DNA from: Pseudomonas vancouverensis
Lineage (GTDB): Bacteria > Pseudomonadota > Gammaproteobacteria > Pseudomonadales > Pseudomonadaceae
NCBI RefSeq assembly: GCF_004348895.1
Contig: NZ_RRZK01000019.1
Span: 179,628 to 243,627 of the forward strand
Direction of reading: 5' to 3'
Length of the DNA: 64,000 nucleotides
In this document: positions 7,751 through 17,453 of the stretch, piece by piece
Layout: the number at the start of each line of letters is the position of its first letter
Numbering within the stretch: the first letter of the stretch is position 1
Made by a program: the position numbers and the translations under genes
Notes under the pieces: model-generated
Told to the model about the DNA's origin: nothing
Seen by the model: only the letters and a program-made list of their open reading frames with translations
Databases searched by the model: none

Positions 7751-8566
7751 ATGTCTGACTTCTCTGGCTTGCCGCTGGTGATCGAGCCGAGCGACTTGCT
7801 CCCTCGCCTCGACGCCCGCGATCTGATTCTGGTCGATCTGACCAGCAGCGTCCGCTATGCCGAAGGGCATATTCCCGGCGCGCGTTTTGTCGACCCCAAG
7901 CGCACGCAGCTGGGCCAGCCACCGGCGCCGGGCCTGATGCCGCCGCAAGCGGCGCTTGAGGCGCTGTTCGGTGAACTGGGCCACAACAAGGACGCGGTCT
8001 ACGTGGTCTATGACGACGAAGGCGGCGGCTGGGCCGGGCGCTTCATCTGGTTGCTGGACGTGATCGGCCATACGAAGTACCACTACGTCGATGGCGGCCT
8101 GCTGTCTTGGCTGGCCGAAGGCTTGCCGGTTTCGACCGAGGTGCCTGCTTCGGCTGGCGGCCCGGTCAGCCTGACCTTTCACGAAGAACCCACGGCCACC
8201 CGCGAATACCTGCAAAGCCGCCTCGGCGCCGCCGACCTGGCGATCTGGGATGCACGCGGACCGCTGGAATATTCGGGCGAAAAAGTCCTCGCAGCCAAGG
8301 GTGGGCACATCCCCGGCGCGGTGAATTTCGAATGGACGGCCGGCATGGATCAGGCGCGCCAGTTGCGCATCCGTACCGATATGCCGCAGATCCTCGAACA
8401 GCTCGGGATCAGCAAGGACAAAGAAGTGATTACCCACTGCCAGACACACCACCGTTCTGGCTTCACCTATCTGGTGGCCAAGGCTCTCGGTTATCCGCGG
8501 GTCAAAGGCTACGCCGGCTCATGGGGCGAATGGGGCAACCATCCCGATACGCCCGTAGAAATGTAA
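7751..8566 (+). CDS. rhdA: thiosulfate sulfurtransferase (rhodanese) RhdA
   Basis: Two-domain rhodanese of 271 residues that moves sulfane sulfur from thiosulfate to cyanide or other thiophilic acceptors in the cytoplasm. Domain 1 (about 8-130) is the inactive copy and domain 2 (about 148-268) is catalytic. The active-site loop is CQTHHR with the persulfide cysteine at C230, the unusual loop and numbering of Azotobacter vinelandii RhdA, rather than the CR[KA]G[VT] type. The start is the ATG beginning MSDFSGLP; an in-frame codon six residues earlier was not used. It is followed after 18 bp by psd. Confidence 0.95.
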   Translation: MSDFSGLPLVIEPSDLLPRLDARDLILVDLTSSVRYAEGHIPGARFVDPKRTQLGQPPAPGLMPPQAALEALFGELGHNKDAVYVVYDDEGGGWAGRFIWLLDVIGHTKYHYVDGGLLSWLAEGLPVSTEVPASAGGPVSLTFHEEPTATREYLQSRLGAADLAIWDARGPLEYSGEKVLAAKGGHIPGAVNFEWTAGMDQARQLRIRTDMPQILEQLGISKDKEVITHCQTHHRSGFTYLVAKALGYPRVKGYAGSWGEWGNHPDTPVEM

Positions 8567-8584
8567 GGTTTTTAAGGACCGTTA

Positions 8585-9445
8585 ATGAACAAGCGTCTGT
8601 TTATCATCAGCCAGTACCTGCTGCCTCACCACTTGCTCTCGCGATTGGCCGGCTGCATTGCCGAATGCCGCGTGCGCTGGTTCAAGAATGCCTTCACCGC
8701 GTGGTTCGCCAAGCGTTATCAGGTGGACATGTCCCAGGCGCTGGTCGAAGACCTGACCGCCTACGAGCACTTCAACGCCTTCTTCACCCGTGCCCTGAAA
8801 GACGGCGCGCGCCCGCTGGACCAGACGCCGGGCGCGATCCTCAGCCCGGCCGACGGCGCCATCAGCCAACTGGGCCCGATCGAGCATGGTCGCGTATTCC
8901 AGGCCAAGGGCCACAGTTTCAGCGTGCTGGAACTGCTCGGTGGTGACGAGGCGAATGCGGCTCCGTTCATGGGTGGTGACTTTGCCACCATTTACCTGTC
9001 GCCGAAGGATTACCACCGCGTGCACATGCCGCTGGCCGGTACCCTGCGCGAAATGGTCTACATTCCGGGTCGCCTGTTCTCGGTCAACCAGACCACCGCT
9101 GAAAACGTGCCGGAACTGTTTGCCCGCAACGAGCGTGTTGCGTGCATTTTCGACACCGAGCGCGGGCCGATGGCCGTGGTACTGGTAGGTGCGATGATCG
9201 TTGCGTCGATCGAAACCGTCTGGGCCGGTCTGGTCACACCGCCGAAACGCGAGTTGAAGACTTTCCGCTACGACGAAGCTGCTCGCGCGCCGATTCACCT
9301 GGAGAAAGGTGCAGAACTGGGTCGCTTCAAGCTGGGTTCGACCGCCGTCGTGCTGTTCGGGCCGGATCAGGTGAAGTGGGACGACGACATGGTTGCCGGC
9401 TTGTCGGTGCAGATGGGTCAGGGTATGGGCTCGCCAAAAGCCTGA
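8585..9445 (+). CDS. psd: phosphatidylserine decarboxylase proenzyme
   Basis: Converts phosphatidylserine to phosphatidylethanolamine at the inner membrane. It is made as a proenzyme that cleaves itself at the LGST motif (250-253); S252 becomes the pyruvoyl group. The catalytic partners D90 (in SPADG) and H147 (in YHRVHMP) are both present. At 286 residues it is full length. An AAGGA ribosome-binding site stands just before the ATG. It probably shares a transcript with rhdA, as in other pseudomonads. A REP pair follows the stop. Confidence 0.96.
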   Translation: MNKRLFIISQYLLPHHLLSRLAGCIAECRVRWFKNAFTAWFAKRYQVDMSQALVEDLTAYEHFNAFFTRALKDGARPLDQTPGAILSPADGAISQLGPIEHGRVFQAKGHSFSVLELLGGDEANAAPFMGGDFATIYLSPKDYHRVHMPLAGTLREMVYIPGRLFSVNQTTAENVPELFARNERVACIFDTERGPMAVVLVGAMIVASIETVWAGLVTPPKRELKTFRYDEAARAPIHLEKGAELGRFKLGSTAVVLFGPDQVKWDDDMVAGLSVQMGQGMGSPKA

Positions 9446-9458
9446 TCCATAAAACACT

Positions 9459-9545
9459 TGTGGGAGCGCGCTTGCTCGCGATGCAGGCACTGCGGTCCAT
9501 CTGCTGAACCGCGGTGATGCTATCGCGAGCAAGCTCGCTCCCACA
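9459..9545. repeat. REP pair (BIME) between psd and serB
   Basis: Two near-complementary elements, TGTGGGAGCGCGCTTGCTCG and its inverse ending GCTCGCTCCCACA, are separated by about 40 bp. This is the common REP type of fluorescent pseudomonads. It lies between the convergent psd and serB and may act as a transcription end. Confidence 0.85.
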
Positions 9546-9569
9546 GGGATTTACAGTTGTTTTGCGGCG

Positions 9570-10784
9570 TTAGAGCTGGCCGTCGCGATCGCGAAAGCCC
9601 AGCAGATACAGCACGCCATCCAGCCCCAGGGTAGAAATCGCCTGCTTGGCCGACTGCTTGACCAGTGGCTTGGCACGGAATGCCACGCCCAACCCGGCAA
9701 TCGCCAGCATCGGCAAGTCGTTCGCACCGTCACCGACCGCAATGGTCTGCTCCAGACGCAAACCTTCCTTGTGCGCCAGCTCCTTGAGCAAATCCGCCTT
9801 GCGCTGTGCATCGACAATCGGCTCGACCGCAACACCGGTCACCTTGCCGTCCACCACTTCCAGTTCGTTGGCGAACACATAGTCGATGCCCAGTTTGGCC
9901 TGCAATTGCTTGGCAAAGTAAGTGAAGCCGCCCGAGAGAATGGCGGTTTTGTAGCCCAGGCGCTTGAGTTCGGCGAACAGGGTTTCGGCGCCTTCGGTCA
10001 GGCGCAACGAAGCACCGATGGAATCCAGCACGCCCACATCCAGGCCCTTGAGCAACGCCAGGCGCTCTTTGAAGCTGGCGCGGAAGTCCAGTTCGCCGGC
10101 CATCGCGCGCTCGGTGATTTCCGAGACCTTGTCACCGACACCGGCAGCCTTGGCCAACTCGTCGATCACTTCGGCTTCGATCAGGGTCGAGTCCATGTCG
10201 AATACCGCCAGGCGACGGTTACGGCGGAACAGCGAATCTTCCTGGAAGGCGATGTCGACGTTCAGTTCCTGGGCGACGCTGAGGAATTCGGCACGCAGCG
10301 CCTGCGGATCAGCCGCCTCACCGCGCACGGAAAATTCGATGCAACCCTTGCCCTTGTCCGCCGGCGTGTCCAGCGGCATACGCCCGGACAAGCGATCGAT
10401 GTGATCGATGTTCAGACCATATTTGGCAGTGATCGAGCTCACCGCCTGCAATTGGCCAGCGGTGACCTTGCGGGTCAGCAAGGTCACGATATGACGCTTC
10501 TTGCCCTGGTTACCGACCCATTGCTGGTAGTCCTCTTCGGACACCGGCGTGAAGCGGACCTGTTGATCGAGCTCATAGCCCTTGAACAGGATGTCCTTGA
10601 GCACGGACTTGCCTTGCTCGGTGTCAGGAATTTCAACCAGGATGCCGAACGACAAGGTGTCGTGGATCACCGCCTGACCGATGTCGAGAATGTTCACACC
10701 ACCCTGGGCCAGAACGCCAGTAATGGCCGCCGTCAGACCCGGACGGTCGGACCCCGTGATGTTTATCAGGACGATTTCGCGCAA
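9570..10784 (-). CDS. serB: phosphoserine phosphatase SerB
   Basis: Catalyses the last step of serine synthesis, phosphoserine to serine. The N-terminal half (about 1-175) holds two ACT-like domains (LINITGSDRPGLTAAITG at the front). The C-terminal HAD phosphatase has DMDST with the nucleophile D196 and acid/base D198, then an SGGFT motif and a GDGANDLPM motif. The 404-residue two-ACT form is the Pseudomonas type, longer than E. coli SerB. The start codon is TTG, since no upstream ATG is in frame and the ACT domain begins at once (MREIVLINI). It is divergent from the YtjB-type gene. Confidence 0.93.
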   Translation of the reverse strand: MREIVLINITGSDRPGLTAAITGVLAQGGVNILDIGQAVIHDTLSFGILVEIPDTEQGKSVLKDILFKGYELDQQVRFTPVSEEDYQQWVGNQGKKRHIVTLLTRKVTAGQLQAVSSITAKYGLNIDHIDRLSGRMPLDTPADKGKGCIEFSVRGEAADPQALRAEFLSVAQELNVDIAFQEDSLFRRNRRLAVFDMDSTLIEAEVIDELAKAAGVGDKVSEITERAMAGELDFRASFKERLALLKGLDVGVLDSIGASLRLTEGAETLFAELKRLGYKTAILSGGFTYFAKQLQAKLGIDYVFANELEVVDGKVTGVAVEPIVDAQRKADLLKELAHKEGLRLEQTIAVGDGANDLPMLAIAGLGVAFRAKPLVKQSAKQAISTLGLDGVLYLLGFRDRDGQL

Positions 10785-10919
10785 GGCGCACCCCCGCAGG
10801 TGGAAAAAAACCGCATTCTACCCACTTTCAGTGACCATCGGGCACCGTGAGCGCTTTGCCGGTCTTGGGCCTGTCGCTATACTGCGCGTCAACTTCACGG
10901 ACAAAAGAGCCGAGCTCAA

Positions 10920-12434
10920 GTGAACCGGCCCACGCCAGTAAAAACCGATAACTTCTTTCTGCTGATCTTCCGTGCACTGCGCCACCGCCGTGTACCGATT
11001 GCATTGCGCATTGCCAGCCATAACGTGATCCTGGTCGCCCTGGCCCTGGTCATCTATGCCGGTGTGATGGGTTTGCAGTTCAAGCAGGCCATGCACGAGC
11101 AGGCGGATGCGCTGGGCGAAAGCCTGACCACGCAGACCGCCACGTCGGCCACCGAGCTGCTGGTGTCCAACGACATCCTCAGCCTCAACGTGCTGCTCAA
11201 CAACCTGACCAAGAACAAACTGGTGGCCCACGCGGCCATCTACAGCGTGGACAACCGCATCCTCGCCGAGTCCGGCCAGCGCCCCAAGCATGGCCTGCTG
11301 GGCGAAGCCGAGGGCATGTACCAGAGCAAGATCACCTTCCAGGACGTGACCGCCGGGCAACTGCGCATCAGCCTCGACATGGACCAGTTTCAGCAGCCGA
11401 TGACCATCAGCCTGCAAAGCATGGGCATCTTGAGTGCGATCCTGCTGGCGTTGTCCCTGGCCTTGAGCCTGCGCATGGGCCGTTATCTGTCCACGCCGCT
11501 CCTGCAATTGCGGGTGTGGCTGCGCAACATCGACGAATACACCCCGGCCACCGACCGCCAGGACGAAATCGGCGACCTGGCCCGTCAGCTGCACGCCAAC
11601 TTCGCTCCCGAACCGGCCGAACCGCCGCCAGCGCCAGAGCCTGAGTTCGACGAAGTTGAAGAAGAGCCGGAGTTCGAAGTGCGCAACCTGCGCGACCCGA
11701 GCTTCGACGAAAGCCGCCCGGTCGCTGCGCTCAAGCCAGCTCCGCGGCACATCGTCAGCACCGTCGAAGACGATGAAGATGACGATGCCTTCGCCGACCT
11801 GCGCGACGAGACACTGATCAACAATCCGCAACCGGTTGTTCGTCAGGCCACCCCGAGCGTACCGCAACACAGCGCCGTGCTCGCGGTACAACTGGGCTCC
11901 CAGGAACAACTGCGTCGACTGCCTCGCGCACGCCTGGAAGAGCTGCTGGAACGCTATCGCGATTGCCTCGACCAGGCCGCTTCGCTGTATCAGGGCGAAG
12001 TGGAAACCCTGAACGATGGCAGCACCCTGATGCTGTTCCACACCGAAGACTGCGGCGACGATTACCTGACCAATGCCATTTGCTGCGGTGAATTGCTGCG
12101 GGCCTTGGGCCATCAATTGCAGATCGAAGTCGCCGACAGCGGCATTACCCTGCAACTGCAACTGGGCCTGACCCTCGGCGACGAGTTGTTCGGCCTGAGC
12201 CAGATCGACCTGTTGCTGACAGATTCGGCGCAGGATGCCCTGGCCTTGTCGCAACACAGTCGCAACCTGCTGCTGGTGGAACGCAAGATCAGTGACGATG
12301 CGCTGATTCGCCAGCGTGCGCGGATCCGGCCGATCGCCAGCCCGGAAGGCGCGTGCTGCGTGGAGCGCTTGATGGAGCCTTATCCGTCGATGCTGGAGCG
12401 TCAGTTGGCACGAATGCACGAACGCCGTGCCTGA
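10920..12434 (+). CDS. YtjB/AhpA-family membrane protein with degenerate cyclase-like tail
   Basis: A 504-residue inner-membrane protein that begins at GTG. Layout: a membrane segment (about 38-55), a periplasmic sensor-like domain (about 56-160), a second membrane segment (about 165-182), a HAMP-like linker (to about 220), a long acidic Pro/Glu/Asp-rich stretch (about 225-300), then a globular C-terminal domain (about 315-495). That last domain has the strand-helix order of a class III nucleotide cyclase (LNDGSTLMLFH and LQLGLTLGDELFG segments) but not its metal-binding Asp motif, so I expect no cyclase activity. The family is linked to serB in gammaproteobacteria; its function is not established. 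A good terminator follows. Confidence 0.75.
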   Translation: MNRPTPVKTDNFFLLIFRALRHRRVPIALRIASHNVILVALALVIYAGVMGLQFKQAMHEQADALGESLTTQTATSATELLVSNDILSLNVLLNNLTKNKLVAHAAIYSVDNRILAESGQRPKHGLLGEAEGMYQSKITFQDVTAGQLRISLDMDQFQQPMTISLQSMGILSAILLALSLALSLRMGRYLSTPLLQLRVWLRNIDEYTPATDRQDEIGDLARQLHANFAPEPAEPPPAPEPEFDEVEEEPEFEVRNLRDPSFDESRPVAALKPAPRHIVSTVEDDEDDDAFADLRDETLINNPQPVVRQATPSVPQHSAVLAVQLGSQEQLRRLPRARLEELLERYRDCLDQAASLYQGEVETLNDGSTLMLFHTEDCGDDYLTNAICCGELLRALGHQLQIEVADSGITLQLQLGLTLGDELFGLSQIDLLLTDSAQDALALSQHSRNLLLVERKISDDALIRQRARIRPIASPEGACCVERLMEPYPSMLERQLARMHERRA

Positions 12435-12450
12435 GGCCTTGATGTCAAGA

Positions 12451-12485
12451 AGCCCGCAGATGAGTGATTGTCTGCGGGCTTTTTT
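12451..12485 (+). terminator. rho-independent terminator
   Basis: A 10-bp perfect stem AGCCCGCAGA / TCTGCGGGCT with a 10-nt loop, followed by TTTTT. It ends the YtjB-type gene. Confidence 0.9.
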
Positions 12486-12521
12486 GTGTGTGGTGGTTTC
12501 GTGATCTCGCCCGGCTTTGGA

Positions 12522-12700
12522 GCCCCCTCACCCTAACCCTCTCCCAAAGGGAGAGGGGACCGATTGGGGGATGCTCGGGATCTACAACGACCTGAACGAG
12601 CAAGACCGAATCCATAATCGCCAAGATCTTTCAGGTCGATGTATGACGCCAGACACCTCGGTCGGCTCCCTCTCCCTCCGGGAGAGGGCTGGGGTGAGGG
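12522..12700. repeat. paired CCCTCACCC-type intergenic repeat
   Basis: Two hairpin units face each other: CCCTCACCCTAACCCTCTCC with its own GGGAGAGGGG partner at the left, and CCCTCTCCCTCCGGGAGAGG followed by GGGGTGAGGG at the right, about 100 bp apart. This repeat type is common between genes in Pseudomonas and other proteobacteria. It explains most of the 339-bp gap between the YtjB-type gene and pqiC; the spacer shows no gene. Confidence 0.8.
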
Positions 12701-12731
12701 TAGCTTTTGATCTTCTAATCCCAGACACAAC

Positions 12732-12754
12732 AAAGCCCGCACAAGGCGGGCTTT
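12732..12754. terminator. terminator hairpin after pqiC-like gene
   Basis: A 9-bp stem AAAGCCCGC / GCGGGCTTT with a short loop, 20 bp past the stop of the minus-strand lipoprotein gene. Confidence 0.75.
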
Positions 12755-12773
12755 GTCCTGACTCGATCCAGCC

Positions 12774-13490
12774 TTAGAAGCGGAACACTTCCATATCCGT
12801 ACGAATCGGCGCAGCCATTGGAATCTTCGGTTGCTTATCCTGCTCGGCCGCTGGCGCCGCAGGCTTGGCGGCTGCCGGTTTGCGCGGTGCCTCAGCAATC
12901 GGCGGCTGGTTGGCCAGTGGCTTGAGCGCTACCGACAGCTGCTCGGCCAGACGCTGCAGCAACACACCCTGAGCCTGAACCTGAGCAGCCGTTGTACCGG
13001 CATGCTGTTCCTGCAGGTGAACGATGCGGTTATCGCGAACCTGCCCGCGACGGTCGATCAAACGCCATTGCGCATCGAGGATTGCCGGTTGTTTTTCACC
13101 CGAATCCAGACGCGTGATGGTCAACAGCACCTGAACGTCCGGACTGAAGCCCAAAGTCGCGGGTGCCAGGACCACGCGTTGGCTGTCCAGATGACCGGCA
13201 ACCTGACGCAACAGCAGTTGATCGATATCCGACGAAAGGCTGCCGGCCCAACGGCCGTCGGTCGAAGCTTGCAGGCTGCCGTCCGGCTGACGCTGCAGCA
13301 GGGTTTCGCGTTGCAGGTAGTCGGCAACGGTTACAGGGCCCAGCAAAACCGCCATGCCTGTGCTTTGCGCAGGCTGAACCGGACTTCCGCTGTCCAGTTG
13401 ATACAGCGACACCGGCTGGTGAACGCTGCAACCCGCCAGGCCAAGAACGCCAGCGAGCATGAGAATTAAAGGAAGGCGCAGAGCAGTCAT
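12774..13490 (-). CDS. PqiC-like lipoprotein (ABC-type transport auxiliary)
   Basis: A 238-residue lipoprotein: signal peptide with lipobox VLGLAGC (acylated Cys at 21), then SVHQPVSLYQLDS, the start of the PqiC/YmbA fold. The core (about 25-185) matches the pattern of outer-membrane lipoproteins that accompany MCE-type lipid transporters. A Pro/Ala/Lys-rich low-complexity tail follows. No pqiA/pqiB-like permease or MCE gene is adjacent, so its partner lies elsewhere or the protein has diverged in role. It sits downstream of parC with a gap that contains a hairpin. Confidence 0.75.
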   Translation of the reverse strand: MTALRLPLILMLAGVLGLAGCSVHQPVSLYQLDSGSPVQPAQSTGMAVLLGPVTVADYLQRETLLQRQPDGSLQASTDGRWAGSLSSDIDQLLLRQVAGHLDSQRVVLAPATLGFSPDVQVLLTITRLDSGEKQPAILDAQWRLIDRRGQVRDNRIVHLQEQHAGTTAAQVQAQGVLLQRLAEQLSVALKPLANQPPIAEAPRKPAAAKPAAPAAEQDKQPKIPMAAPIRTDMEVFRF

Positions 13491-13624
13491 CGTCCCGTCC
13501 AGGTGATCGCCTCTTGGCGGATCACAGTGAAAATACTTAATAAATGTGAAGAACGCGCGGCAAAGCCGGCGTTTGGAAAGGCCATATCATCCGTGAATAT
13601 GCGTTCCGACTCCAGCGCGAAAGC

Positions 13625-13654
13625 GCCGATCTACGGGTTAAATCGTAGATCGGC
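13625..13654 (-). terminator. hairpin between parC and the PqiC-like gene
   Basis: An 11-bp perfect stem GCCGATCTACG / CGTAGATCGGC with an 8-nt loop, 13 nt past the parC stop. There is no U-run, so it may only slow or process the transcript. Confidence 0.5.
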
Positions 13655-13667
13655 CGCCCTGGAACAG

Positions 13668-15935
13668 CTAACTGAGGTTTTCGACGAGCAGTGCATCTAC
13701 TCGCTGGAAGCCTCTTGGCAGTTTGTTACCACGACGCCCGCGCTCACCCTTGTAGTGTTCGAGGTCGTCCGCTTTCAGCGACAAGGTACGTTTTCCGGCC
13801 TGCAACACCAGTGTTGCACCGTCCGGAATGACGGCGATGTCGGTGACATATTCTTCGCGGCTGGCCACACGTTCACCGGGAATGCCGATGATCTTGTTGC
13901 CTTTGCCCTTACCCAATTGTGGCAGATCGCTGATCTTGAAGATCAGCAGGCGACCTTCGGTGGTGACCGACGCCAGCCAGTTCTGCTCGCGATCGGCGAC
14001 CGGGCGCGGCAGCATGACCTTGGCGTTGTTCGGCAGGCTCAACAGGGCCTTGCCCGCCTTGTTCTTGGCTTGCAGGTCTTCACCCTTGACCACGAAACCG
14101 TAGCCGGCATCGGAGGCGATCACATACAGCGCATCGTCTTCCGGCATCAGCACGCATTCGAAGCTCGCCCCTGGCGGTGGCGTCAGGCGACCGGTCAGCG
14201 GTTCGCCCTGGCCGCGGGCCGATGGCAGCGTGTGGGCGGCCACGGAATAACTGCGACCGGTCGAGTCAATGAACACCGCAAACTGGTTGGAGCGTCCAGC
14301 CGCCAGGGCCTTGAAGCCGTCGCCCGCCTTGTAGGAAAGCCCGGTTGCGTCGATCTCGTGACCCTTGGCCGAACGCACCCAGCCTTTTTCCGACAGCACC
14401 ACCGTCACTTTCTCGTTCGGCAGCAGGTCATGCTCGGTCAGCGCCTTGGCTTCGGCGCGCTCGACGATTGGCGAGCGGCGGTCGTCGCCATAGGTCTCGG
14501 CGTCCTTGATCAGTTCGCTGCGCACCAGCTTCTTCAGCTTGGCTTCGCTGCTCAACAAGGCTTGCAGCTTGGCTTGTTCCTTGAGCAGTTCATCCTGTTC
14601 GGCACGCAGTTTCATTTCTTCCAGTCGTGCCAACTGGCGCAGACGGGTGTCAAGAATGTAGTCGGCCTGGATTTCGCTCAGGGCGAAGCGCTCGATCAAC
14701 TTGGCTCGTGGATGCTCTTCGGTCCGGATGATGTGAATCACTTCGTCCAGGTTGAGGTAGGCAATCAGCAAACCGTCCAACAGGTGCAGGCGACGCTCGA
14801 CCTTGTCGAGGCGGAATTGCAGGCGGCGACGCACGGTCTGTACCCGGAACTCCAGCCACTCGACCAGCAAGGCGCGCAGGTTTTTCAGCTGCGGCTTGCC
14901 ATCCAGACCGATGATGTTGACGTTGACCCGGTAGCTCGACTCCAGATCGGTGCTGGCGAACAGGTGCTGCATCAGCGCGTCGTGGTCGAAGTTCTTGCGA
15001 GTGCCGGGAATGATCACGATCCGGCACGGGTTCTCGTGGTCAGATTCATCGCGCAGGTCGGCAATTTGCGGGGCCTTGGACGGCTTGGCCTGCATCATCG
15101 CAGCGATCTGTTCGAGCACTTTGGCACCCGAGACCTGATGCGGCAGCGCGGTGACGATGATGTCGCCGTCTTCGATGTGATACACGGCGCGCATGCGCAC
15201 CGAGCCACGACCGGTTTCGTAGATTTTCAGCAGGTCGGCGCGGGGCGTGATGATTTCCGCTTCGGTCGGATAATCCGGGCCCTGGATGTGTTCGCAGAGC
15301 TGCTCGACCGTGGCTTTCGGTTCATCGAGCAACCGCACGCAAGCGGAGGCCACTTCGCGCAGGTTGTGAGGCGGCACGTCGGTGGCCATGCCCACGGCGA
15401 TACCCGTGGTGCCGTTGAGCAGGATATTGGGCAAACGTGCCGGCAACACCAGGGGCTCGTCGAGGGTGCCGTCAAAGTTCGGGCCCCAATCGGCGGTGCC
15501 CTGCCCCAGTTCGCTGAGCAGAACTTCGGAGTACCGCGACAGGCGCGCCTCGGTGTAACGCATGGCGGCGAAGGACTTGGGATCATCCGGCGCACCCCAG
15601 TTACCCTGGCCGTCGACCAGCGTGTAGCGGTAGCTGAACGGCTGGGCCATCAACACCATGGCTTCATAGCAGGCCGAATCACCATGGGGGTGGAACTTGC
15701 CGAGCACGTCACCGACAGTACGCGCCGATTTCTTGTGCTTGGAATCGGCGTCCAGCCCCAATTCACTCATGGCGTAGACGATACGCCGCTGTACCGGTTT
15801 CAGACCGTCGCCGATATGCGGCAAGGCACGGTCCATGATCACGTACATGGAGTAGTTGAGGTAGGCATTTTCGGTGAAGTCAGCCAGCGAGCGGCGTTCT
15901 ACACCGTCCAGGCTGAGATCAAGGGAGTCGCTCAT
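13668..15935 (-). CDS. parC: DNA topoisomerase IV subunit A
   Basis: Cuts and rejoins DNA to unlink replicated chromosomes, together with ParE. At 755 residues it is full length. The breakage-reunion domain has the active-site tyrosine Y127 in [11 protein letters not shown]. The quinolone-resistance region reads [10 protein letters not shown] with S87 and E91, the residues expected in susceptible strains. The C-terminal half carries degenerate beta-propeller repeats. The start is the ATG giving [10 protein letters not shown]; the reading frame extends 21 codons further upstream but overlaps the gene in front. It is the last gene in a minus-strand block parE, phytase-like, aspartic protease, parC, with 7 bp to its neighbour. 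Confidence 0.97.
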   Translation of the reverse strand: MSDSLDLSLDGVERRSLADFTENAYLNYSMYVIMDRALPHIGDGLKPVQRRIVYAMSELGLDADSKHKKSARTVGDVLGKFHPHGDSACYEAMVLMAQPFSYRYTLVDGQGNWGAPDDPKSFAAMRYTEARLSRYSEVLLSELGQGTADWGPNFDGTLDEPLVLPARLPNILLNGTTGIAVGMATDVPPHNLREVASACVRLLDEPKATVEQLCEHIQGPDYPTEAEIITPRADLLKIYETGRGSVRMRAVYHIEDGDIIVTALPHQVSGAKVLEQIAAMMQAKPSKAPQIADLRDESDHENPCRIVIIPGTRKNFDHDALMQHLFASTDLESSYRVNVNIIGLDGKPQLKNLRALLVEWLEFRVQTVRRRLQFRLDKVERRLHLLDGLLIAYLNLDEVIHIIRTEEHPRAKLIERFALSEIQADYILDTRLRQLARLEEMKLRAEQDELLKEQAKLQALLSSEAKLKKLVRSELIKDAETYGDDRRSPIVERAEAKALTEHDLLPNEKVTVVLSEKGWVRSAKGHEIDATGLSYKAGDGFKALAAGRSNQFAVFIDSTGRSYSVAAHTLPSARGQGEPLTGRLTPPPGASFECVLMPEDDALYVIASDAGYGFVVKGEDLQAKNKAGKALLSLPNNAKVMLPRPVADREQNWLASVTTEGRLLIFKISDLPQLGKGKGNKIIGIPGERVASREEYVTDIAVIPDGATLVLQAGKRTLSLKADDLEHYKGERGRRGNKLPRGFQRVDALLVENLS

Positions 15936-15942
15936 GCGGGCC

Positions 15943-16467
15943 TCATCGGTTCGTTGTCTGGCGCAGCAGCATGGTGCCACCGCGCTGGGTAAATTCAAGT
16001 TTGTTCAGTGCGCTCATGCCGAGCAACACCTGGTCGCCATGCAACCCCGGCGCCACCAGTGCACGCACGTCGTGCAGCACGATGTCGCCCAGTTGCAGGC
16101 GTTCAATGCGGGTGCGATAGCCCTCGCTCAGGCCGTTGGCCGTGCTCAGGGTCACACCGAATCCTTCTTCCAGTTTCAAGCGTTTGGCCAGGTCCGCCGG
16201 AATCGACACATCGGTAGCGCCGGTATCGAGCATGAAGTTCACCGGTTGACCGTTGATCTGCCCGCTGGCAACAAAATGGCCCTGCACGTTACTGGCCAGC
16301 CTCACTTCGACAAAACCGTCGCCCTGTTCCGAGCTGACCACCACATTGGGGTTTTGCTGACGCGCCTCCCACTGGGCAAAAAACCGCGTGGCCAGGAACA
16401 ACGCGGCGCACCAGGCCAGCACCATGAACACCCGGCCGATACGCTGCCCCGGTGTCTGCTGGCTCAA
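15943..16467 (-). CDS. membrane-anchored retropepsin-like aspartic protease
   Basis: A 174-residue protein with one N-terminal membrane helix (about 12-30) and a single-domain clan AA fold: the catalytic triad [14 protein letters not shown] has D81, and a later hydrophobic-hydrophobic-Gly motif reads VLLGMSAL. The size and single DTG motif fit the TIGR02281-type bacterial retropepsins, expected to work as homodimers in the periplasm. The start is TTG, and its first bases overlap the stop of the preceding gene by 4 nt (TTGA). It lies between parE and parC, 7 bp before parC. The substrate is unknown. Confidence 0.8.
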   Translation of the reverse strand: MSQQTPGQRIGRVFMVLAWCAALFLATRFFAQWEARQQNPNVVVSSEQGDGFVEVRLASNVQGHFVASGQINGQPVNFMLDTGATDVSIPADLAKRLKLEEGFGVTLSTANGLSEGYRTRIERLQLGDIVLHDVRALVAPGLHGDQVLLGMSALNKLEFTQRGGTMLLRQTTNR

Positions 16468-17453
16468 GGTTTGGCGCTCCAGCCACCCTCAGGCGCAGCA
16501 AAGCGCCAGACAATCGGGCGAACCTCGCCATCCACGCGGGCACCGTTGTTATTGTCGACGCCAATCCAGGCCCCGTCGGCGTCAATGATCAACGCTTCCT
16601 CTAGCCCGTAGTTCTGCGAGTAACGGCGATTGGGCTGCAACAACTCGTTCGCGTACGACCAGCAACGCTCAACCTTGACCGTTTGCAGGTCACGGCGGCA
16701 AATCTGGTAGGCGTTACGTTCCAGGGTATAGAGCTTGCCGTTGTACAAGGACAAATCGGAAAAATCCCGGGGTACAGGCTTGGCATGGGGAAACTGCGGC
16801 GGTTGCATTTCCAGGCCGGCTTCGCTCAGCAGCACGCAGCCACCATCGCAATCCCAAACGGTCTGCTTGCGCTTGATCATCAGCAAACCGCGTCCTTCGC
16901 GCTCGGCGGCCAGCCACATCTGGTCACCGGCCGGATTGATCGCAATACCTTCGAAAATCGCGTTGAATTTCTGCAGCAAGCCACGCGCCCGCGCTTCACG
17001 CACCATCATCGGGCTGATTTTCAGCCAGGACGCCGGGCCCGTGGGCGGTACCTGCAAGACGGCGGCGTGGCCTTCGCTGACCAGGTAGCGATTGCCCGCG
17101 CTGTCGCAGGTGATGCCTTCGAAATCCAGGTCGCCGCCACGGACAAAGGATGCGCCCCAGACTCGGGACTTCAGCCCCCAGGGCAAACCGCTGTCCGGCA
17201 CCGGCGGGACATAGATGTGCACGGCTTGCGCCTGCCAGACGGTTTCGCGGGTATCGAGACGGTAGATCTGGTCATCGTCGCGGTCCGACTCGGCCCACAG
17301 CTCATCGCCGCATTGGGCCAGACCCGACAGGTTGCCGCCGCGCATGCCTTCGACGGCATGCTCGGACAACAGACGCAGCTCCGGCGCCGGCTCGGCAGAC
17401 GCCATGATCGATGTCAGCAGCAACCCACAAGCCAGGGCAAAGCCCAGCCGCAT
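16464..17453 (-). CDS. exported phytase-like beta-propeller protein (PF13449 type)
   Basis: A 329-residue protein with a signal peptide (MRLGFALACGLLLTSIMASA-E). Repeated blade-like segments follow (SGLAQCGDELWAESD, FEGITCDSAGNRYLVSE, FEGIAINPAGDQMWLAAE), giving the look of an esterase-like-activity-of-phytase beta-propeller. The spaced FEGI motifs and acidic residues suit metal binding. Expected in the periplasm. Its ATG overlaps the parE stop by one base (TGATG) and its end overlaps the aspartic protease start by 4 nt, so the three are coupled. Whether it hydrolyses a phosphoester is not known. Confidence 0.75.
   Translation of the reverse strand: MRLGFALACGLLLTSIMASAEPAPELRLLSEHAVEGMRGGNLSGLAQCGDELWAESDRDDDQIYRLDTRETVWQAQAVHIYVPPVPDSGLPWGLKSRVWGASFVRGGDLDFEGITCDSAGNRYLVSEGHAAVLQVPPTGPASWLKISPMMVREARARGLLQKFNAIFEGIAINPAGDQMWLAAEREGRGLLMIKRKQTVWDCDGGCVLLSEAGLEMQPPQFPHAKPVPRDFSDLSLYNGKLYTLERNAYQICRRDLQTVKVERCWSYANELLQPNRRYSQNYGLEEALIIDADGAWIGVDNNNGARVDGEVRPIVWRFAAPEGGWSAKP

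Noticed and set aside
10818..12419. 533-codon open frame opposite the YtjB-type gene
   Set aside because: Shadow of the plus-strand membrane protein. The plus-strand frame has membrane helices, a HAMP-like linker and a terminator, the other has none.
15181..15935. Quinolone-resistance mutation in parC
   Set aside because: S87 and E91 are the residues expected in susceptible strains.
13503..15992. 829-codon open frame on the plus strand opposite parC
   Set aside because: It is the complement of a clear parC gene with all motifs; GC-rich third positions leave the opposite frame open. Its translation has no recognisable fold.
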